Below, piece after piece: positions 52,707 to 62,005 of a stretch of 64,000 nt of DNA. The stretch comes from an uncultured Candidatus Melainabacteria bacterium (lineage in GTDB: Bacteria > Cyanobacteriota > Vampirovibrionia > Gastranaerophilales > Gastranaerophilaceae), in the NCBI GenBank assembly GCA_934700385.1, contig CAKUXO010000008.1:7564-71563 (forward strand), given 5' to 3'. The translations under genes and the position numbers were made by a program. How positions within the stretch are numbered: position 1 is the stretch's first letter; the number at the start of each line of letters is the position of its first letter. The notes beneath the pieces were generated by a model. That model ran no database searches. It saw only the letters and a program-made list of their open reading frames with translations, and had not been told where the DNA came from.

Positions 52707-54398
52707 TTATTTAATGTTTGAATATGTCCAAGCGTCTTGGTTTGGTGCTTCAAATGAAGTTGCATTGTTATTTTTTTCTTCTTCTTGAACGCCGCCATGA
52801 GCGATTGGTTTATAAATTCTGTTGAAGTATTCGATAACCATTCTGTCTGAGTTAAAGTATCCTTCAGCAGTTCTCATAGCTTGACGCATTAAACGAGCCC
52901 ATTCTTGTTTGTTATCATAATATGTTGGGATGATTTCATTTTCAAGAATGTTCATCATACATCTGTGGTCTTTCCAGTGTCTTTCTTGCCATGGAATATC
53001 ATCATCTAATCCTGGGTATTCAATTGTGTAACCGTTGATTCCAGGGAATGTACCTTCAACTGTCCAACCGTCATAGATTGAGAAGTGAACAGCACCATTC
53101 ATATTAGCTGACATGCCTGAAGTACCTGAAGCTTCTAATGGTCTTGTTGGAGTGTTTAACCAAATATCGGTACCTTTTTTCAATTTTGCTGAAAGAGCTA
53201 GTTCATAGCCTGGTAATACAACAACATTTTTCATATTGTATGATTTTCTTAAGATGTTGTTGAATGTTTCTTTACCCATTGTATCATCTGGGTGGAATTT
53301 ACCTGCAAAGATAATTTGTACTTTGTTTTCATTTAATAGTTTAGAAATTCTATCTTCATCCATTAAGATTAACCAAGCACGTTTGTAATCTGCAAATCTT
53401 CTTGCCCAAGTAATTGTTAATACGTTAGGATCAAAGCGTTTTCCTTGAGTATCAGAAATGTATTGGAATAATTCTTTTTTCATTTCGTGTTTAACATCAA
53501 GTAATTCTTGCGCTGTTTTTGCTTTAGCAATTCTTTCATCTTGCCAGTAATGTAAGTTAACAGCGTTTGTGATTGCTTTAATTGGACATCTATCTTTAAC
53601 CCAATCCCACATTTTGTTAGAAACTAAACCGTGTAATTGAGAAACTGCGTTTGCAATTCTTGACATTCTTAAAGCTGCAACAGTTAAAGAGAAGTTTTCG
53701 CCGCCTAGTTCAACTGCTGTTTCTCTAGAACAACCTGAGAAGAAACCAGCTTCAACTAATGTATCAACCCAGTGAACTTCGTTACCAGCTGGAACAGGAG
53801 TGTGAGTTGTGAATACAGTTTTTCTTCTAACAGCTTGAAGATCGCCATTGTTTTGTCTTAATAATTCAAATGCTGCAGGAAGTGCGTGACCTTCATTTAA
53901 GTGGATACAATCGAAGTTATAACCAGCTGCTTGAAGAACTCTTACACCACCGATACCAAGAACTGTTTCTTGAGCAACACGGATTTTTTCATCTCCATCA
54001 TATAATTTATGAGAGATTTTTCTAGCCCATTCAGAGTTACCTTCAACATCTGTTGTTAATAAATAGATTGGGCAAGTTCCGAATAAGTCGCCTTCAACTC
54101 TGTATGCTTTAACTAATACATCTTCGCCAAATACTTTAACAGTTGTTGAGATGTTTAAATCAGTTAAGAAGTCATAGTGTTTTCTAATATAAGCTACTTC
54201 AACATTTCCGTTTTGGTCGATTCTTTGGTCATAATAACCAAAAGACCATAACATTGTCACACCTACCATAGGCATTTGTAAATAGCCAGCTGATTGCATG
54301 TGAGAACCTGCAAGAAATCCCAAACCACCTGAATATGTTGCCAAGGATTGGTCAATTGCAATTTCCATAGAGAAGTAAGCTACGTTTGGTAAAGCCAT
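52707..54398 (-). CDS. Alpha-glucan phosphorylase homologue (GT35) lacking the PLP lysine
   Basis: A 563-residue protein of the short alpha-glucan phosphorylase type. It has VAYFSMEIAIDQSLATYSGGLG at the N-terminus, CIHLNEGHALPAAFELLR, FTTHTPVPAGNE, ITWARRFADYKRAW and FAGKFHPDD. It then has LNTPTRPLEASGTSGMSANMNG. In glycogen phosphorylases the residue after GTSGM or GTGNM is the lysine that binds pyridoxal phosphate; here, near residue 427, it is Ser, clear in the DNA. The enzyme may be inactive, use another mechanism, or belong to a subfamily not needing PLP. Relatives release glucose-1-phosphate from glycogen. The gene is flanked by its own terminator and a 183-bp upstream gap with no other gene. 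Confidence 0.82.
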   Translation of the reverse strand: MALPNVAYFSMEIAIDQSLATYSGGLGFLAGSHMQSAGYLQMPMVGVTMLWSFGYYDQRIDQNGNVEVAYIRKHYDFLTDLNISTTVKVFGEDVLVKAYRVEGDLFGTCPIYLLTTDVEGNSEWARKISHKLYDGDEKIRVAQETVLGIGGVRVLQAAGYNFDCIHLNEGHALPAAFELLRQNNGDLQAVRRKTVFTTHTPVPAGNEVHWVDTLVEAGFFSGCSRETAVELGGENFSLTVAALRMSRIANAVSQLHGLVSNKMWDWVKDRCPIKAITNAVNLHYWQDERIAKAKTAQELLDVKHEMKKELFQYISDTQGKRFDPNVLTITWARRFADYKRAWLILMDEDRISKLLNENKVQIIFAGKFHPDDTMGKETFNNILRKSYNMKNVVVLPGYELALSAKLKKGTDIWLNTPTRPLEASGTSGMSANMNGAVHFSIYDGWTVEGTFPGINGYTIEYPGLDDDIPWQERHWKDHRCMMNILENEIIPTYYDNKQEWARLMRQAMRTAEGYFNSDRMVIEYFNRIYKPIAHGGVQEEEKNNNATSFEAPNQDAWTYSNIK

Positions 54399-54581
54399 AA
54401 TTTAATCCTTTTAATACTAACTACGTTTTGTTTTCAATAAAATCTTAACACAAATATTTTTATATCCAAAATATAATTCTAAAGTGTTAATCTTTTCGCT
54501 CTATTAATTATATGAAAAAAATCAAATCTGTAAAATATTTATTTTGATATGATACAAAACTTAATATATTTTGATGAATTT

Positions 54582-55772
54582 TTAATGCAAATTTTGACTG
54601 CAAGATAAAATATTACTCATAAATTCTCTGCAATCTTGCTCATCTAAAGATAAAATTTTTCCACCGCCACGAGTCGGATGACCACCTATAAAACAAGGAA
54701 CATCAATGTTTTCATCCATTTTACTTTTTGCTTCTTCATAAAAATCAATTAAATTTTCATCTTTTGAATGAACACTTACCCTGTAAATATTATCGGCTCG
54801 ATAAAAAGCCATAGCCGCCTTAACATTTTTAAATTTTTCATCATCAAATGGATTTTTTAGAATTTCTTGTCTGAAATTACTTAAAATAGCGCTGGTCCTT
54901 GTGTTATCTGCGCCCATTTCATTCCAAATTTTTGAATTGGGTGAAAATGCAACATAAGCAATTTTTCCATCATTTGTTACTTTTGCACTGTTAAATACAT
55001 ATTCTCTAAAGGCTTTTTCTTTTGGTGTTAGAGATGAAATAATATCTGAATCTTTTGCAATTTGTGCTATTTGTTCATCTGATAACTTTTGATATAGATT
55101 ATTAAAAACTTCATAAGCGTCTTTATCTTCTTTTAGTTTTTCTTGCGGGGTTATTGTTCCTTTTTTGCCATCACAAACAACAAGTTTTTTCTTAGAGCAA
55201 TCACTCACAAAACCAGACAATAGGTCATAAGCTACATTTTCATCTATATAATCTTTTTCACCTAATGCTTCAAAATATCGATATAAAATATCTGTTGTTG
55301 ATTTAGCAGATGTATCTTGATAAAAAAGTTCAGGATTTTTTTCAACTTCTTCAGCTGGTTTTAAATCAAAACCTGTGTGGTGATCTATACAAACCCAATT
55401 TTTAGCATTTTCAAGATAAGGTAAAAGGTTTTCAGGCATTCTTTCTTTTGCAGAAAAGTCAACACACAAAAGAACGTTATCATCAGAATTTTCTTCATCA
55501 AAATTTTTAGATTGAACTATCGGACAATCTGTTTTTCTTAAATTAAGCGCTTTTAAATCTTGAGATAAAACAACTTTTGCATTTTGAGATTGTGAGTTTA
55601 AATATTGCCACATAACCATTGCAGCGTTAGCCGTATCTTTATCAGACGCTTCATGACACACAATTGTAACATTTTTTGCACTTTTTAATTTGTCGTCTAT
55701 TGCTTTTGCTGTATTATAAGGCATTTTTTTAGCCTTAAAAGATTGAAAATTAATGTTGTTGTTTAGCTTCAT
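54582..55772 (-). CDS. DHH-family phosphoesterase (NrnA-like)
   Basis: About 396 residues from ATG 55772 (AGGGG 5 nt upstream). The first 20 residues (MKLNNNINFQSFKAKK) look like an added tag. The DHH domain has VTIVCHEASDKDT in place of the usual HxxPDGDA (a D-x-D is kept), LLCVDFS, and VCIDHHTGF as the DHH motif. A DHHA1 domain ends with FIGGHPTRGGGKI, matching the substrate-binding GGH-x-AAG loop. Relatives degrade short RNA or pAp or c-di-nucleotides. The central part (about 195-250) seems specific to this protein. A possible regulatory or secreted variant cannot be excluded. It lies downstream of prs, beyond a terminator. Confidence 0.78.
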   Translation of the reverse strand: MKLNNNINFQSFKAKKMPYNTAKAIDDKLKSAKNVTIVCHEASDKDTANAAMVMWQYLNSQSQNAKVVLSQDLKALNLRKTDCPIVQSKNFDEENSDDNVLLCVDFSAKERMPENLLPYLENAKNWVCIDHHTGFDLKPAEEVEKNPELFYQDTSAKSTTDILYRYFEALGEKDYIDENVAYDLLSGFVSDCSKKKLVVCDGKKGTITPQEKLKEDKDAYEVFNNLYQKLSDEQIAQIAKDSDIISSLTPKEKAFREYVFNSAKVTNDGKIAYVAFSPNSKIWNEMGADNTRTSAILSNFRQEILKNPFDDEKFKNVKAAMAFYRADNIYRVSVHSKDENLIDFYEEAKSKMDENIDVPCFIGGHPTRGGGKILSLDEQDCREFMSNILSCSQNLH

Positions 55773-55789
55773 TTTTCCCCTCATATATA

Positions 55790-55818
55790 AAAAACGAGCG
55801 CCCGCAAAGGCGCTCTAT
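55790..55818 (-). terminator. Intrinsic terminator after prs
   Basis: GAGCGCC (55796-55802) pairs with GGCGCTC (55809-55815); on the minus strand the stem is followed by G and six T. It lies between the prs stop and the ribosome binding site of the DHH gene, so some read-through could still supply that gene. Confidence 0.82.
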
Positions 55819-55821
55819 TAT

Positions 55822-56838
55822 CTAATCTTTTTTGTATTCAATTTCAAACCCGAACAAGCTAGACACAGACTTATCGTCGTGTATTCGTGAAATCGCCTCA
55901 CCTAAAAGTGGCGCCACGCTCACTTGCTTAATCTTTTCAGGAATGTATGTATCTTTTAATGGAATTGTGTTCGTGACAACAACTTCCGTTATAGGTGCGT
56001 CATTAAGTCTTTCTAGGGCAGGGCCTGAAAATACAGGGTGAACTGCGCAAACATAAACTTCTTTTGCACCTTGTTCTTTTAATAATCTTGATGCTTCACA
56101 AATTGTTCCGGCGGTATCGATTATATCATCAAACATAACGCAAACTTTATCTTTAACATCACCGATGATATTACAAGCAATTGCGCTATTATGTTTATCA
56201 CGGCGCTTATCAATAATAGCAATTGGTGCACCGACTTGTTTTGCTAAGGCTCTTGTTCTTTTAACGCCACCCATATCAGGTGAAACGCAAACAAGCTCAG
56301 AACCTTTTAAATCTATGTTTTTAACATAATTTACGATAACAGGAGTAGCGTAAATATGATCAACTAAAATGTTAAAGAAGCCTTGAATTTGTCCTGTGTG
56401 TAAATCCATCGCTAAAATTCTAGTTGCGCCGGCTTGAGTTAATAAATCTGCAACAAGTTTTGCTGTAATTGCTTCTCTGCCTGAGGCTTTTCTATCTTGT
56501 CTAGCGTAACCATAATAAGGAATTACCGCTGTAATTGACTTTGCACTTGCTCTTTTAAAAGCGTCAAGCAAAATTAAAAGCTCCATTAAATTTTCATTAA
56601 CCGGTTCACAAATCGGTTGAACGATAAAAACGTCATCTCCACGAACAGAATCTTGAATTTGAACATAAATTTCGCCATCAGAGAAATTTTTAATTGTAAT
56701 TGGTTCAAGTCCTGCGCCTAGATAATCTGCAATTTCTTGTGCTAGTGGATTATTAGAACGCCCAGAAAAGAGCTTAATATCGTGGGTTGGAAGTATTTTT
56801 TCAATGTTTTGCAATTTTTCACTTAGTTCAAGACTCAT
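55822..56838 (-). CDS. prs: Ribose-phosphate pyrophosphokinase
   Basis: A 338-residue class I PRPP synthetase, making PRPP from ribose-5-phosphate and ATP for nucleotide, His and Trp synthesis. Visible motifs are KLFSGRSNNPLAQEIADYLG, NFSDGEIYVQI, YYGYARQDRKASGREAITAK, the metal-binding MDLHTGQIQGFF, and the PRPP loop VMFDDIIDTAGTI. It overlaps the glmU end by 11 bp, so glmU-prs is a coupled pair as in many Firmicutes. Confidence 0.97.
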   Translation of the reverse strand: MSLELSEKLQNIEKILPTHDIKLFSGRSNNPLAQEIADYLGAGLEPITIKNFSDGEIYVQIQDSVRGDDVFIVQPICEPVNENLMELLILLDAFKRASAKSITAVIPYYGYARQDRKASGREAITAKLVADLLTQAGATRILAMDLHTGQIQGFFNILVDHIYATPVIVNYVKNIDLKGSELVCVSPDMGGVKRTRALAKQVGAPIAIIDKRRDKHNSAIACNIIGDVKDKVCVMFDDIIDTAGTICEASRLLKEQGAKEVYVCAVHPVFSGPALERLNDAPITEVVVTNTIPLKDTYIPEKIKQVSVAPLLGEAISRIHDDKSVSSLFGFEIEYKKD

Positions 56839-58132
56839 TTTTCTTTTCTCCTTTTTGTTTTTTAACCCAGTCTTTTACCTCTCTTTGAGGGCAACGAGTC
56901 ATTGCAAGAGATGATTCGTCTATATCCTTAGTTATGCAGCTTAGAGCAGCCACAAAAGCGTCTTTTTTGATTTCAAGCGGTGCAACCAATACAGAATTTG
57001 AACCGATTGAAACACCGTCTTGTAAAATTGTTTTTTTCTTTTCTTTTGTAATTGAATTATAATTAGCAAAAATTGTACCGGCACCAATATTAATGTTTGA
57101 ACCTAGGGTTGCGTCACCAACATAACTTAAATGACAAATTTTTGTGTTGTTTGCAACTTTTGCATTTTTTAATTCAACAAAATTACCGATTTTACAATTT
57201 TCACCTATTTCACAATTTCCTCTTAAATGGCTCATAGGTCCGATTTTACAATTTGAAGAAATTGTGTTTTTGCCTTCAATATATGTATTAGGGTAGATTA
57301 TTGTATCAGGAAGAATTTTTGTTTCAGGAGAAATATAAGTTGATTTTTTATCAACAATTGTAACCCCTTCATCCATTAATTCATCAAGATATCTTTCATT
57401 CATATAATTAAAAGCAACTTCAAGATTTTTTCTTGAATTAATGCCATAAATTTCTGTATTATTTGGGTTAATATACCCTAAAACATTGTATTTCTTATCT
57501 TTTGCCCATTTAACAATGTCTGTTAAATAATATTCATTTTGAGCATTATCATTTTTTAATTCATTAAATGCTTTTTTAATTTTTGCCCAATTAAGAAGAT
57601 AAATTCCTGTGTTTACTTCGTTAATTGAAGCAATTTCAGAATTAGCGTCTTTTTGTTCAACAATTTTTTCTATTTCATTTTTTTCATTACGAACAATTCT
57701 TCCATATCCGAAAGGATTATCGAATTTTGTTGTCATAACTGTTAAATCAGAGTTATTTTCATTGTGATAATCAACAAATTCTTTTAGGGATTTTGTTGTA
57801 ATTAAAGGAGTATCTCCACAAGTTATGATTATATTTCCATCAAAATTTTCAAGTTTAGGTAAGGCTTGCGCTACAGCATGACCTGTTCCAAGTTGTTCTT
57901 TTTGTAAAACAGTTGAAACATTTTTATATTTTGAAGTTAAATAAGTTTCAACTTCATCTGCGCCACAACCAATTACAACAATACTTTCAGAGTTGTTTTC
58001 AAGTCCTTGTATCGCTTCAATTACCCAGCCTAAAAGGGGTTTTTCAAAAATCTCATGGAGTACTTTTGGTTTATTTGATTTCATTCTTGTACCTTTTCCG
58101 GCAGCAAGAATAATTGATTTAATTTCTTTCAT
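56828..58132 (-). CDS. glmU: Bifunctional GlcNAc-1-phosphate uridyltransferase / GlcN-1-phosphate acetyltransferase
   Basis: A 434-residue GlmU making UDP-GlcNAc for peptidoglycan and surface glycans. The N-terminal pyrophosphorylase has IILAAGKGTRMKSNKPKVLH, EQLGTGHAVAQALP and TCGDTPLI. The C-terminal left-handed beta-helix has ICHLSYVGDATLGSNINIGAG, with the catalytic His and the GTIFANYNS loop. It is about 20 residues shorter than the E. coli enzyme, mainly at the C-terminus. It is translationally coupled to prs. Confidence 0.96.
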   Translation of the reverse strand: MKEIKSIILAAGKGTRMKSNKPKVLHEIFEKPLLGWVIEAIQGLENNSESIVVIGCGADEVETYLTSKYKNVSTVLQKEQLGTGHAVAQALPKLENFDGNIIITCGDTPLITTKSLKEFVDYHNENNSDLTVMTTKFDNPFGYGRIVRNEKNEIEKIVEQKDANSEIASINEVNTGIYLLNWAKIKKAFNELKNDNAQNEYYLTDIVKWAKDKKYNVLGYINPNNTEIYGINSRKNLEVAFNYMNERYLDELMDEGVTIVDKKSTYISPETKILPDTIIYPNTYIEGKNTISSNCKIGPMSHLRGNCEIGENCKIGNFVELKNAKVANNTKICHLSYVGDATLGSNINIGAGTIFANYNSITKEKKKTILQDGVSIGSNSVLVAPLEIKKDAFVAALSCITKDIDESSLAMTRCPQREVKDWVKKQKGEKKNES

Positions 58133-58260
58133 TTTTATATTAAAACCTTCTTATAATAATTTTATTTCCTGAAAGAAATTTTTAAAGATGATTTTTAAAT
58201 TAGTGAAATAATTTTTTACAATTATTTTTTAAACCTCACCATCTTTTTAATGTATTTCTT

Positions 58261-58289
58261 TTGTACATTTTTTTTATTTAAAATACAAT
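58261..58289 (+). promoter_or_regulatory. Promoter of the SDR gene, probably leaderless
   Basis: TTGTAC (58261-58266), a 17-bp spacer and TACAAT (58284-58289), with the ATG at 58297 only 7 nt after the -10. No ribosome binding site is present, so translation probably starts at the 5' end of the message. Confidence 0.55.
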
Positions 58290-58296
58290 TGTTTTT

Positions 58297-59091
58297 ATGA
58301 AAAATATTTTAATTATCGGTTCAAATTCTGAACTAGCAAAAAGGGTAATTCAAGAGCTTAAAAACAAAGACTATAATATCTTTGCAACTTCAAGAACAAT
58401 TGATTTGATGGATAAAGACATAACAAATTTTCATCTTGATGTAGCTCAAGAGCTTGATTTTATTCATATTAAAGATAAACTTCATTCTATTAATTTTGAT
58501 ACGATTATCAATTTTACAGGAATAGCTATTGCAGGAGCCATTGAAGATTTATCTGAAATTGAATTAAAAAAACAACTTGAAATAAATTTATTTGGACTGT
58601 TAAAAATTATTAAATATTTTTGTCCTAATTTAAAAAAAGATGGAAAACTTATAAACATAAGCTCTATGGCGTCTTACGGCATATTTCCATATTTAGCACC
58701 ATACTGTATTTCAAAATCAAGTGCTGATATTATGTTGAATTTATTTAGTATTGAAAGTAATATTAAAACAGTGTCAATAAGACCCGGAGCAACTGCAACA
58801 AAATTTTGGGAAAGCTCAATTAAGCTAAATCAAAAAAACTTTGAAAATTGCAGCAAAAAATTTGAAAAAGAAAAAGAATTTTTAATTCAAAATGCTAATA
58901 AAAATTCTTTACATGCAACAAATCCGATTTATGTCGCTAAAAAAATTGCAAAAATAATCGAACTTAAAAACCCAAAAGCGGTTTATAACATCGGCTCTGA
59001 TTCAAAAATTGCAAAACTAACAAGGTTTTTACCGCAAGATTTTGTTAATGGATTAGTAAAATTTATACTTAAAAAAAGGCTCAAAAAATAA
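58297..59091 (+). CDS. Short-chain dehydrogenase/reductase
   Basis: A 264-residue SDR protein. The nucleotide-binding loop reads IIGSNSELAKRVI instead of the usual TGxxxGxG. The catalytic Ser is in LINISSMASYG, and the Tyr-Lys pair in LAPYCISKSSADIM. NFTGIAIAGAIEDLSEIELKK follows the family order for a classical SDR with an atypical cofactor loop, so cofactor preference is uncertain. It is separated by 4 nt from a B12-type radical SAM gene, suggesting a joint pathway; the substrate is unknown. Confidence 0.85.
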   Translation: MKNILIIGSNSELAKRVIQELKNKDYNIFATSRTIDLMDKDITNFHLDVAQELDFIHIKDKLHSINFDTIINFTGIAIAGAIEDLSEIELKKQLEINLFGLLKIIKYFCPNLKKDGKLINISSMASYGIFPYLAPYCISKSSADIMLNLFSIESNIKTVSIRPGATATKFWESSIKLNQKNFENCSKKFEKEKEFLIQNANKNSLHATNPIYVAKKIAKIIELKNPKAVYNIGSDSKIAKLTRFLPQDFVNGLVKFILKKRLKK

Positions 59092-59095
59092 TAAT

Positions 59096-60508
59096 ATGAA
59101 AGAAACTTTAAAACAAAAAATATTTTTCGTTTATCCGCCTTCTTTAATTATGAATAGAGAAGACAGATGTCAACAACCAACAGATGAGCTTAATATTATT
59201 CCGCCTCTGCCACCTGTTGATATGATGAGCCTTTCTGCAATTGCTAAAAAGCGTGGATATGACACAGTTTTTAAAGATTATTCTATTAAAAATGAAACTG
59301 TTTATGACTTTTTAAGAGATTTAAGAGTTTATAAACCTGATTTTCTTGTTTTAAATGTTGCTTCAACAACCCTTGAAAAAGATTTATCTATTTTAGCTCA
59401 AGCAAAAGACCTTTTAGATGACACCGTTGTTATTGTTAAAGGTGCGGTTTTTAACTTCAATTCTTATCAAATTATGCAGCAATATCCTGAAATAGATATT
59501 GCCTTAAGGGGTGAAATTGAACCTGCTTTTGATGAAATAATCCAATATAAAGATTTTAGAACAATAGATGGAATTACTTATCAAATTGATAACAAAATAA
59601 TTTCAACCCAAAATCGTGAAATTCCAAAAGATCTTGATTATCTTCCTAATTTAGATAGGGATTTAATTGATAATCAAATTTATGTTAGACCGGACACTAA
59701 AAAACCTCAAACAATAATAAGAGTTTCAAAAGGCTGTCCTAATCATTGTTTCTTTTGCCTTGCAACACCTTTAAACGGGAAAACTGTAAGATATAGAAGC
59801 ACAAAAAAAATTCTTGAAGAAATAAAAGAATGTATTACAAAATATAATATTAAAGATTTCATCTTTTGGTCAGATTTATTTACCTATGATAAAGGCTGGG
59901 TTCAAAGACTTTGCAAAGAAATTATTGATAACGGTTATAAAATTAATTTCAGCGTAAATACAAGAATAGATACAATTGATGATGAAACTCTTTCAAGTTT
60001 GAAAAAAGCCGGCTGTAATTTAATTTCAGTCGGAATTGAAAGCGGCTGCCAAGAAATTTTAGATAAAATCGGAAAAAGAACAACTCTTGAACAAATTAGA
60101 ACAACAATATCTAAAATTAAAAAAGCTAAAATTCAAATTTATGCTTATTATGTAATTGGCCTGCCTTGGGAATCAAAAGAAACAATTGAAAGAACCTTTA
60201 AATTTGCAAAAGAATTAAATACAGAATTTGCAAGTTTTTACACTGCAACTGCCTTAATGGGAACAAAATTTTATGATTTTGTTATTAAAAATCGCCTTGG
60301 TGAAATTAATAATGAAAAACCATATACCTATCCAAGTGTTAAAAGCTATAGCTTAACAAGTGATGAAATTTATAAATATAATAAAAAAATGAATAAAGAT
60401 TATTATCTTCGTCCATCTTACATTTTAAAAATGGCGATGCAGATTAATTCATTAATCAAATTAAAAACATATTACGATACTTTTATTAAATTTTTAAAGA
60501 AATCATAA
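59096..60508 (+). CDS. Cobalamin-binding-type radical SAM protein
   Basis: A 470-residue protein. The N-terminal domain (about 1-165: FVYPPSLI, PPLPPVDMMSLSAIAKKRGYDTV, KGAVFNFNSYQIM) has the layout of a B12-binding Rossmann domain, but without an obvious DxHxxG, so B12 may not bind. The radical SAM core has the cluster motif CPNHCFFC (CxxxCxxC, about 220) and later VNTRIDTIDDETL, SVGIESGCQEIL and YVIGLPWESKE. Relatives carry out methyl or sulfur transfer or ring chemistry in lipid and cofactor pathways. It lies 4 nt after the SDR gene. Confidence 0.85.
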   Translation: MKETLKQKIFFVYPPSLIMNREDRCQQPTDELNIIPPLPPVDMMSLSAIAKKRGYDTVFKDYSIKNETVYDFLRDLRVYKPDFLVLNVASTTLEKDLSILAQAKDLLDDTVVIVKGAVFNFNSYQIMQQYPEIDIALRGEIEPAFDEIIQYKDFRTIDGITYQIDNKIISTQNREIPKDLDYLPNLDRDLIDNQIYVRPDTKKPQTIIRVSKGCPNHCFFCLATPLNGKTVRYRSTKKILEEIKECITKYNIKDFIFWSDLFTYDKGWVQRLCKEIIDNGYKINFSVNTRIDTIDDETLSSLKKAGCNLISVGIESGCQEILDKIGKRTTLEQIRTTISKIKKAKIQIYAYYVIGLPWESKETIERTFKFAKELNTEFASFYTATALMGTKFYDFVIKNRLGEINNEKPYTYPSVKSYSLTSDEIYKYNKKMNKDYYLRPSYILKMAMQINSLIKLKTYYDTFIKFLKKS

Positions 60509-60530
60509 ATTTAAATTCTTGTAAAAAATA

Positions 60531-61361
60531 TTAATGTAAAAAGATTAAAGTTATGCCCATTAACATCATCCCTACAACAACACCTGTAATTGAATAGTGT
60601 CCGCTATCATAGTCTTTTGATAGAGGTAATAATGTATCAAGTGATATATAGGTCATAATTCCAGCTACAAGGGAAAATAAAACCCCGATACATAAATTAG
60701 GGAATAAGGTTTTTATTATTATAAAACCAACAACACCGCCGATTGGTTCCGCTATTCCTGATAAAAATGAATAGTAAAAAGCTTTTCTTTTTGAATGGGT
60801 TGCTTGATAAACAGGAATTGAAATCGCCATTCCCTCGGGGATATTATGAATTGCAATAGCAATAACTATTCCAAGCCCAAGCATAACATCTTGTGCTGTT
60901 GTAAAAAATGTTGCTAAACCTTCGGGTAAATTATGCACAGCAACAATAATAGCGGTTAAAATTCCGGCTTTTTTAATTTTACCGATTGAAATTGGCGCAT
61001 TTTCATTTTCAGCATAAGTAACAGATTTTTTATTATCACCAAGCTGCTTTGTTAAAAGATTAGATTGAATATGGTCAGGTATAAAAAAGTCAATTAATAC
61101 GGCAATTAAAATACCAATCATAAAAAACAAAACAGAAAGCCAAGTATAATTGGCGCCCATTTGATTTTTAATCATTTCGCAAGATTCAGGGTATAAATCA
61201 ACAAGTGAAAGAAAAAGCATAACTCCGCCTGATAAACCTAAGCCAAAAGACAAAGGTTTAAGGGAGTTTTCCTTAATAAAAAAAGTAACAAAGCTTCCAA
61301 GAACTGTTGACAAACCAGCAATTGTAGATAATATTAATGCCATCATATATGAATTATTCAT
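60531..61361 (-). CDS. zupT: ZIP-family divalent metal transporter
   Basis: A 276-residue ZIP transporter with eight predicted helices. The paired metal-site helices carry VAVHNLPEGLATFF and IAIHNIPEGMAISIP, and a cytosolic loop lies between helices 3 and 4. Relatives import Zn, and often Fe or Mn. No metalloregulator box like those at 17.7 kb was seen upstream. TATAAT (61368-61373 on the minus strand) ends 6 nt before the ATG, with no ribosome binding site, suggesting a leaderless message. Confidence 0.93.
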   Translation of the reverse strand: MNNSYMMALILSTIAGLSTVLGSFVTFFIKENSLKPLSFGLGLSGGVMLFLSLVDLYPESCEMIKNQMGANYTWLSVLFFMIGILIAVLIDFFIPDHIQSNLLTKQLGDNKKSVTYAENENAPISIGKIKKAGILTAIIVAVHNLPEGLATFFTTAQDVMLGLGIVIAIAIHNIPEGMAISIPVYQATHSKRKAFYYSFLSGIAEPIGGVVGFIIIKTLFPNLCIGVLFSLVAGIMTYISLDTLLPLSKDYDSGHYSITGVVVGMMLMGITLIFLH

Positions 61362-61482
61362 AGAAAAATTATAGCATAGAAAAATTAAATCAAATAAAAA
61401 GTGTAATTATTTGAATATCATTTGACGAAGTTTTTTTGGGTTAGTAAAATAATAGTAGATGGAATTTAACTTGGAGATGATA

Positions 61483-61899
61483 ATGAAAAAAAATATATTA
61501 TGCTTATCAGTTTTATTAACTTTTATTATGACTCTTGGCGCTAATGCAGGCGTTTTTGATTCAATGGATAATGCTACAGAAGTTAAATTAGCACCAGCTG
61601 TTAGCACAAATTCTTCTTCAACAAAAACAACAACAAATGTTAATTCCACATATAGAACAACATCCCTAAAAGAACAAAAGTTCAATAATGCCTTAATTAA
61701 TCTTGATGATGCTCAAGTTGAATTAAGACAAGAGCTTGCGGTTGTGACTTCAAAATATAATGAAGCGCTAAATGAAAAAGCAAAAACAATTCAAAACTGC
61801 AAAGCCCTTAAAAAAGAAATAAATGACATCAATAAAAAAATGAAAAATGTTGATAAATCTAAAAAAATGATTAATAAAAATCTGCAATCTGCTCAATAA
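61483..61899 (+). CDS. Small exported coiled-coil protein
   Basis: About 138 residues from ATG 61483 (GGAG 6 nt upstream; a further in-frame ATG at 61459 lacks this). A signal peptide (MKKNILCLSVLLTFIMTLG, cleavage after ANA) is followed by a Thr/Ser-rich stretch and then a long amphipathic coiled coil (about 60-138, DDAQVELRQELAVVTSKYNEAL, cut here for length). It is probably a periplasmic or surface helical protein. I do not recognise the family. Confidence 0.75.
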   Translation: MKKNILCLSVLLTFIMTLGANAGVFDSMDNATEVKLAPAVSTNSSSTKTTTNVNSTYRTTSLKEQKFNNALINLDDAQVELRQELAVVTSKYNEALNEKAKTIQNCKALKKEINDINKKMKNVDKSKKMINKNLQSAQ

Positions 61900-62005
61900 T
61901 GCCAATTTTAAACATCTTCGTGTAAATAGATGATGACAGACGAGCGTGCTTTTTAGACAATACAATTATAACAAAATAGACACTGGGGAATATCAAGAGA
62001 TACAA

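Noticed and set aside
61900..62005. GC-richer stretch before the FliA-family sigma gene considered as a tRNA or small RNA
   Set aside because: No cloverleaf or convincing stem could be drawn; only a weak TATAAC-type -10 is visible.
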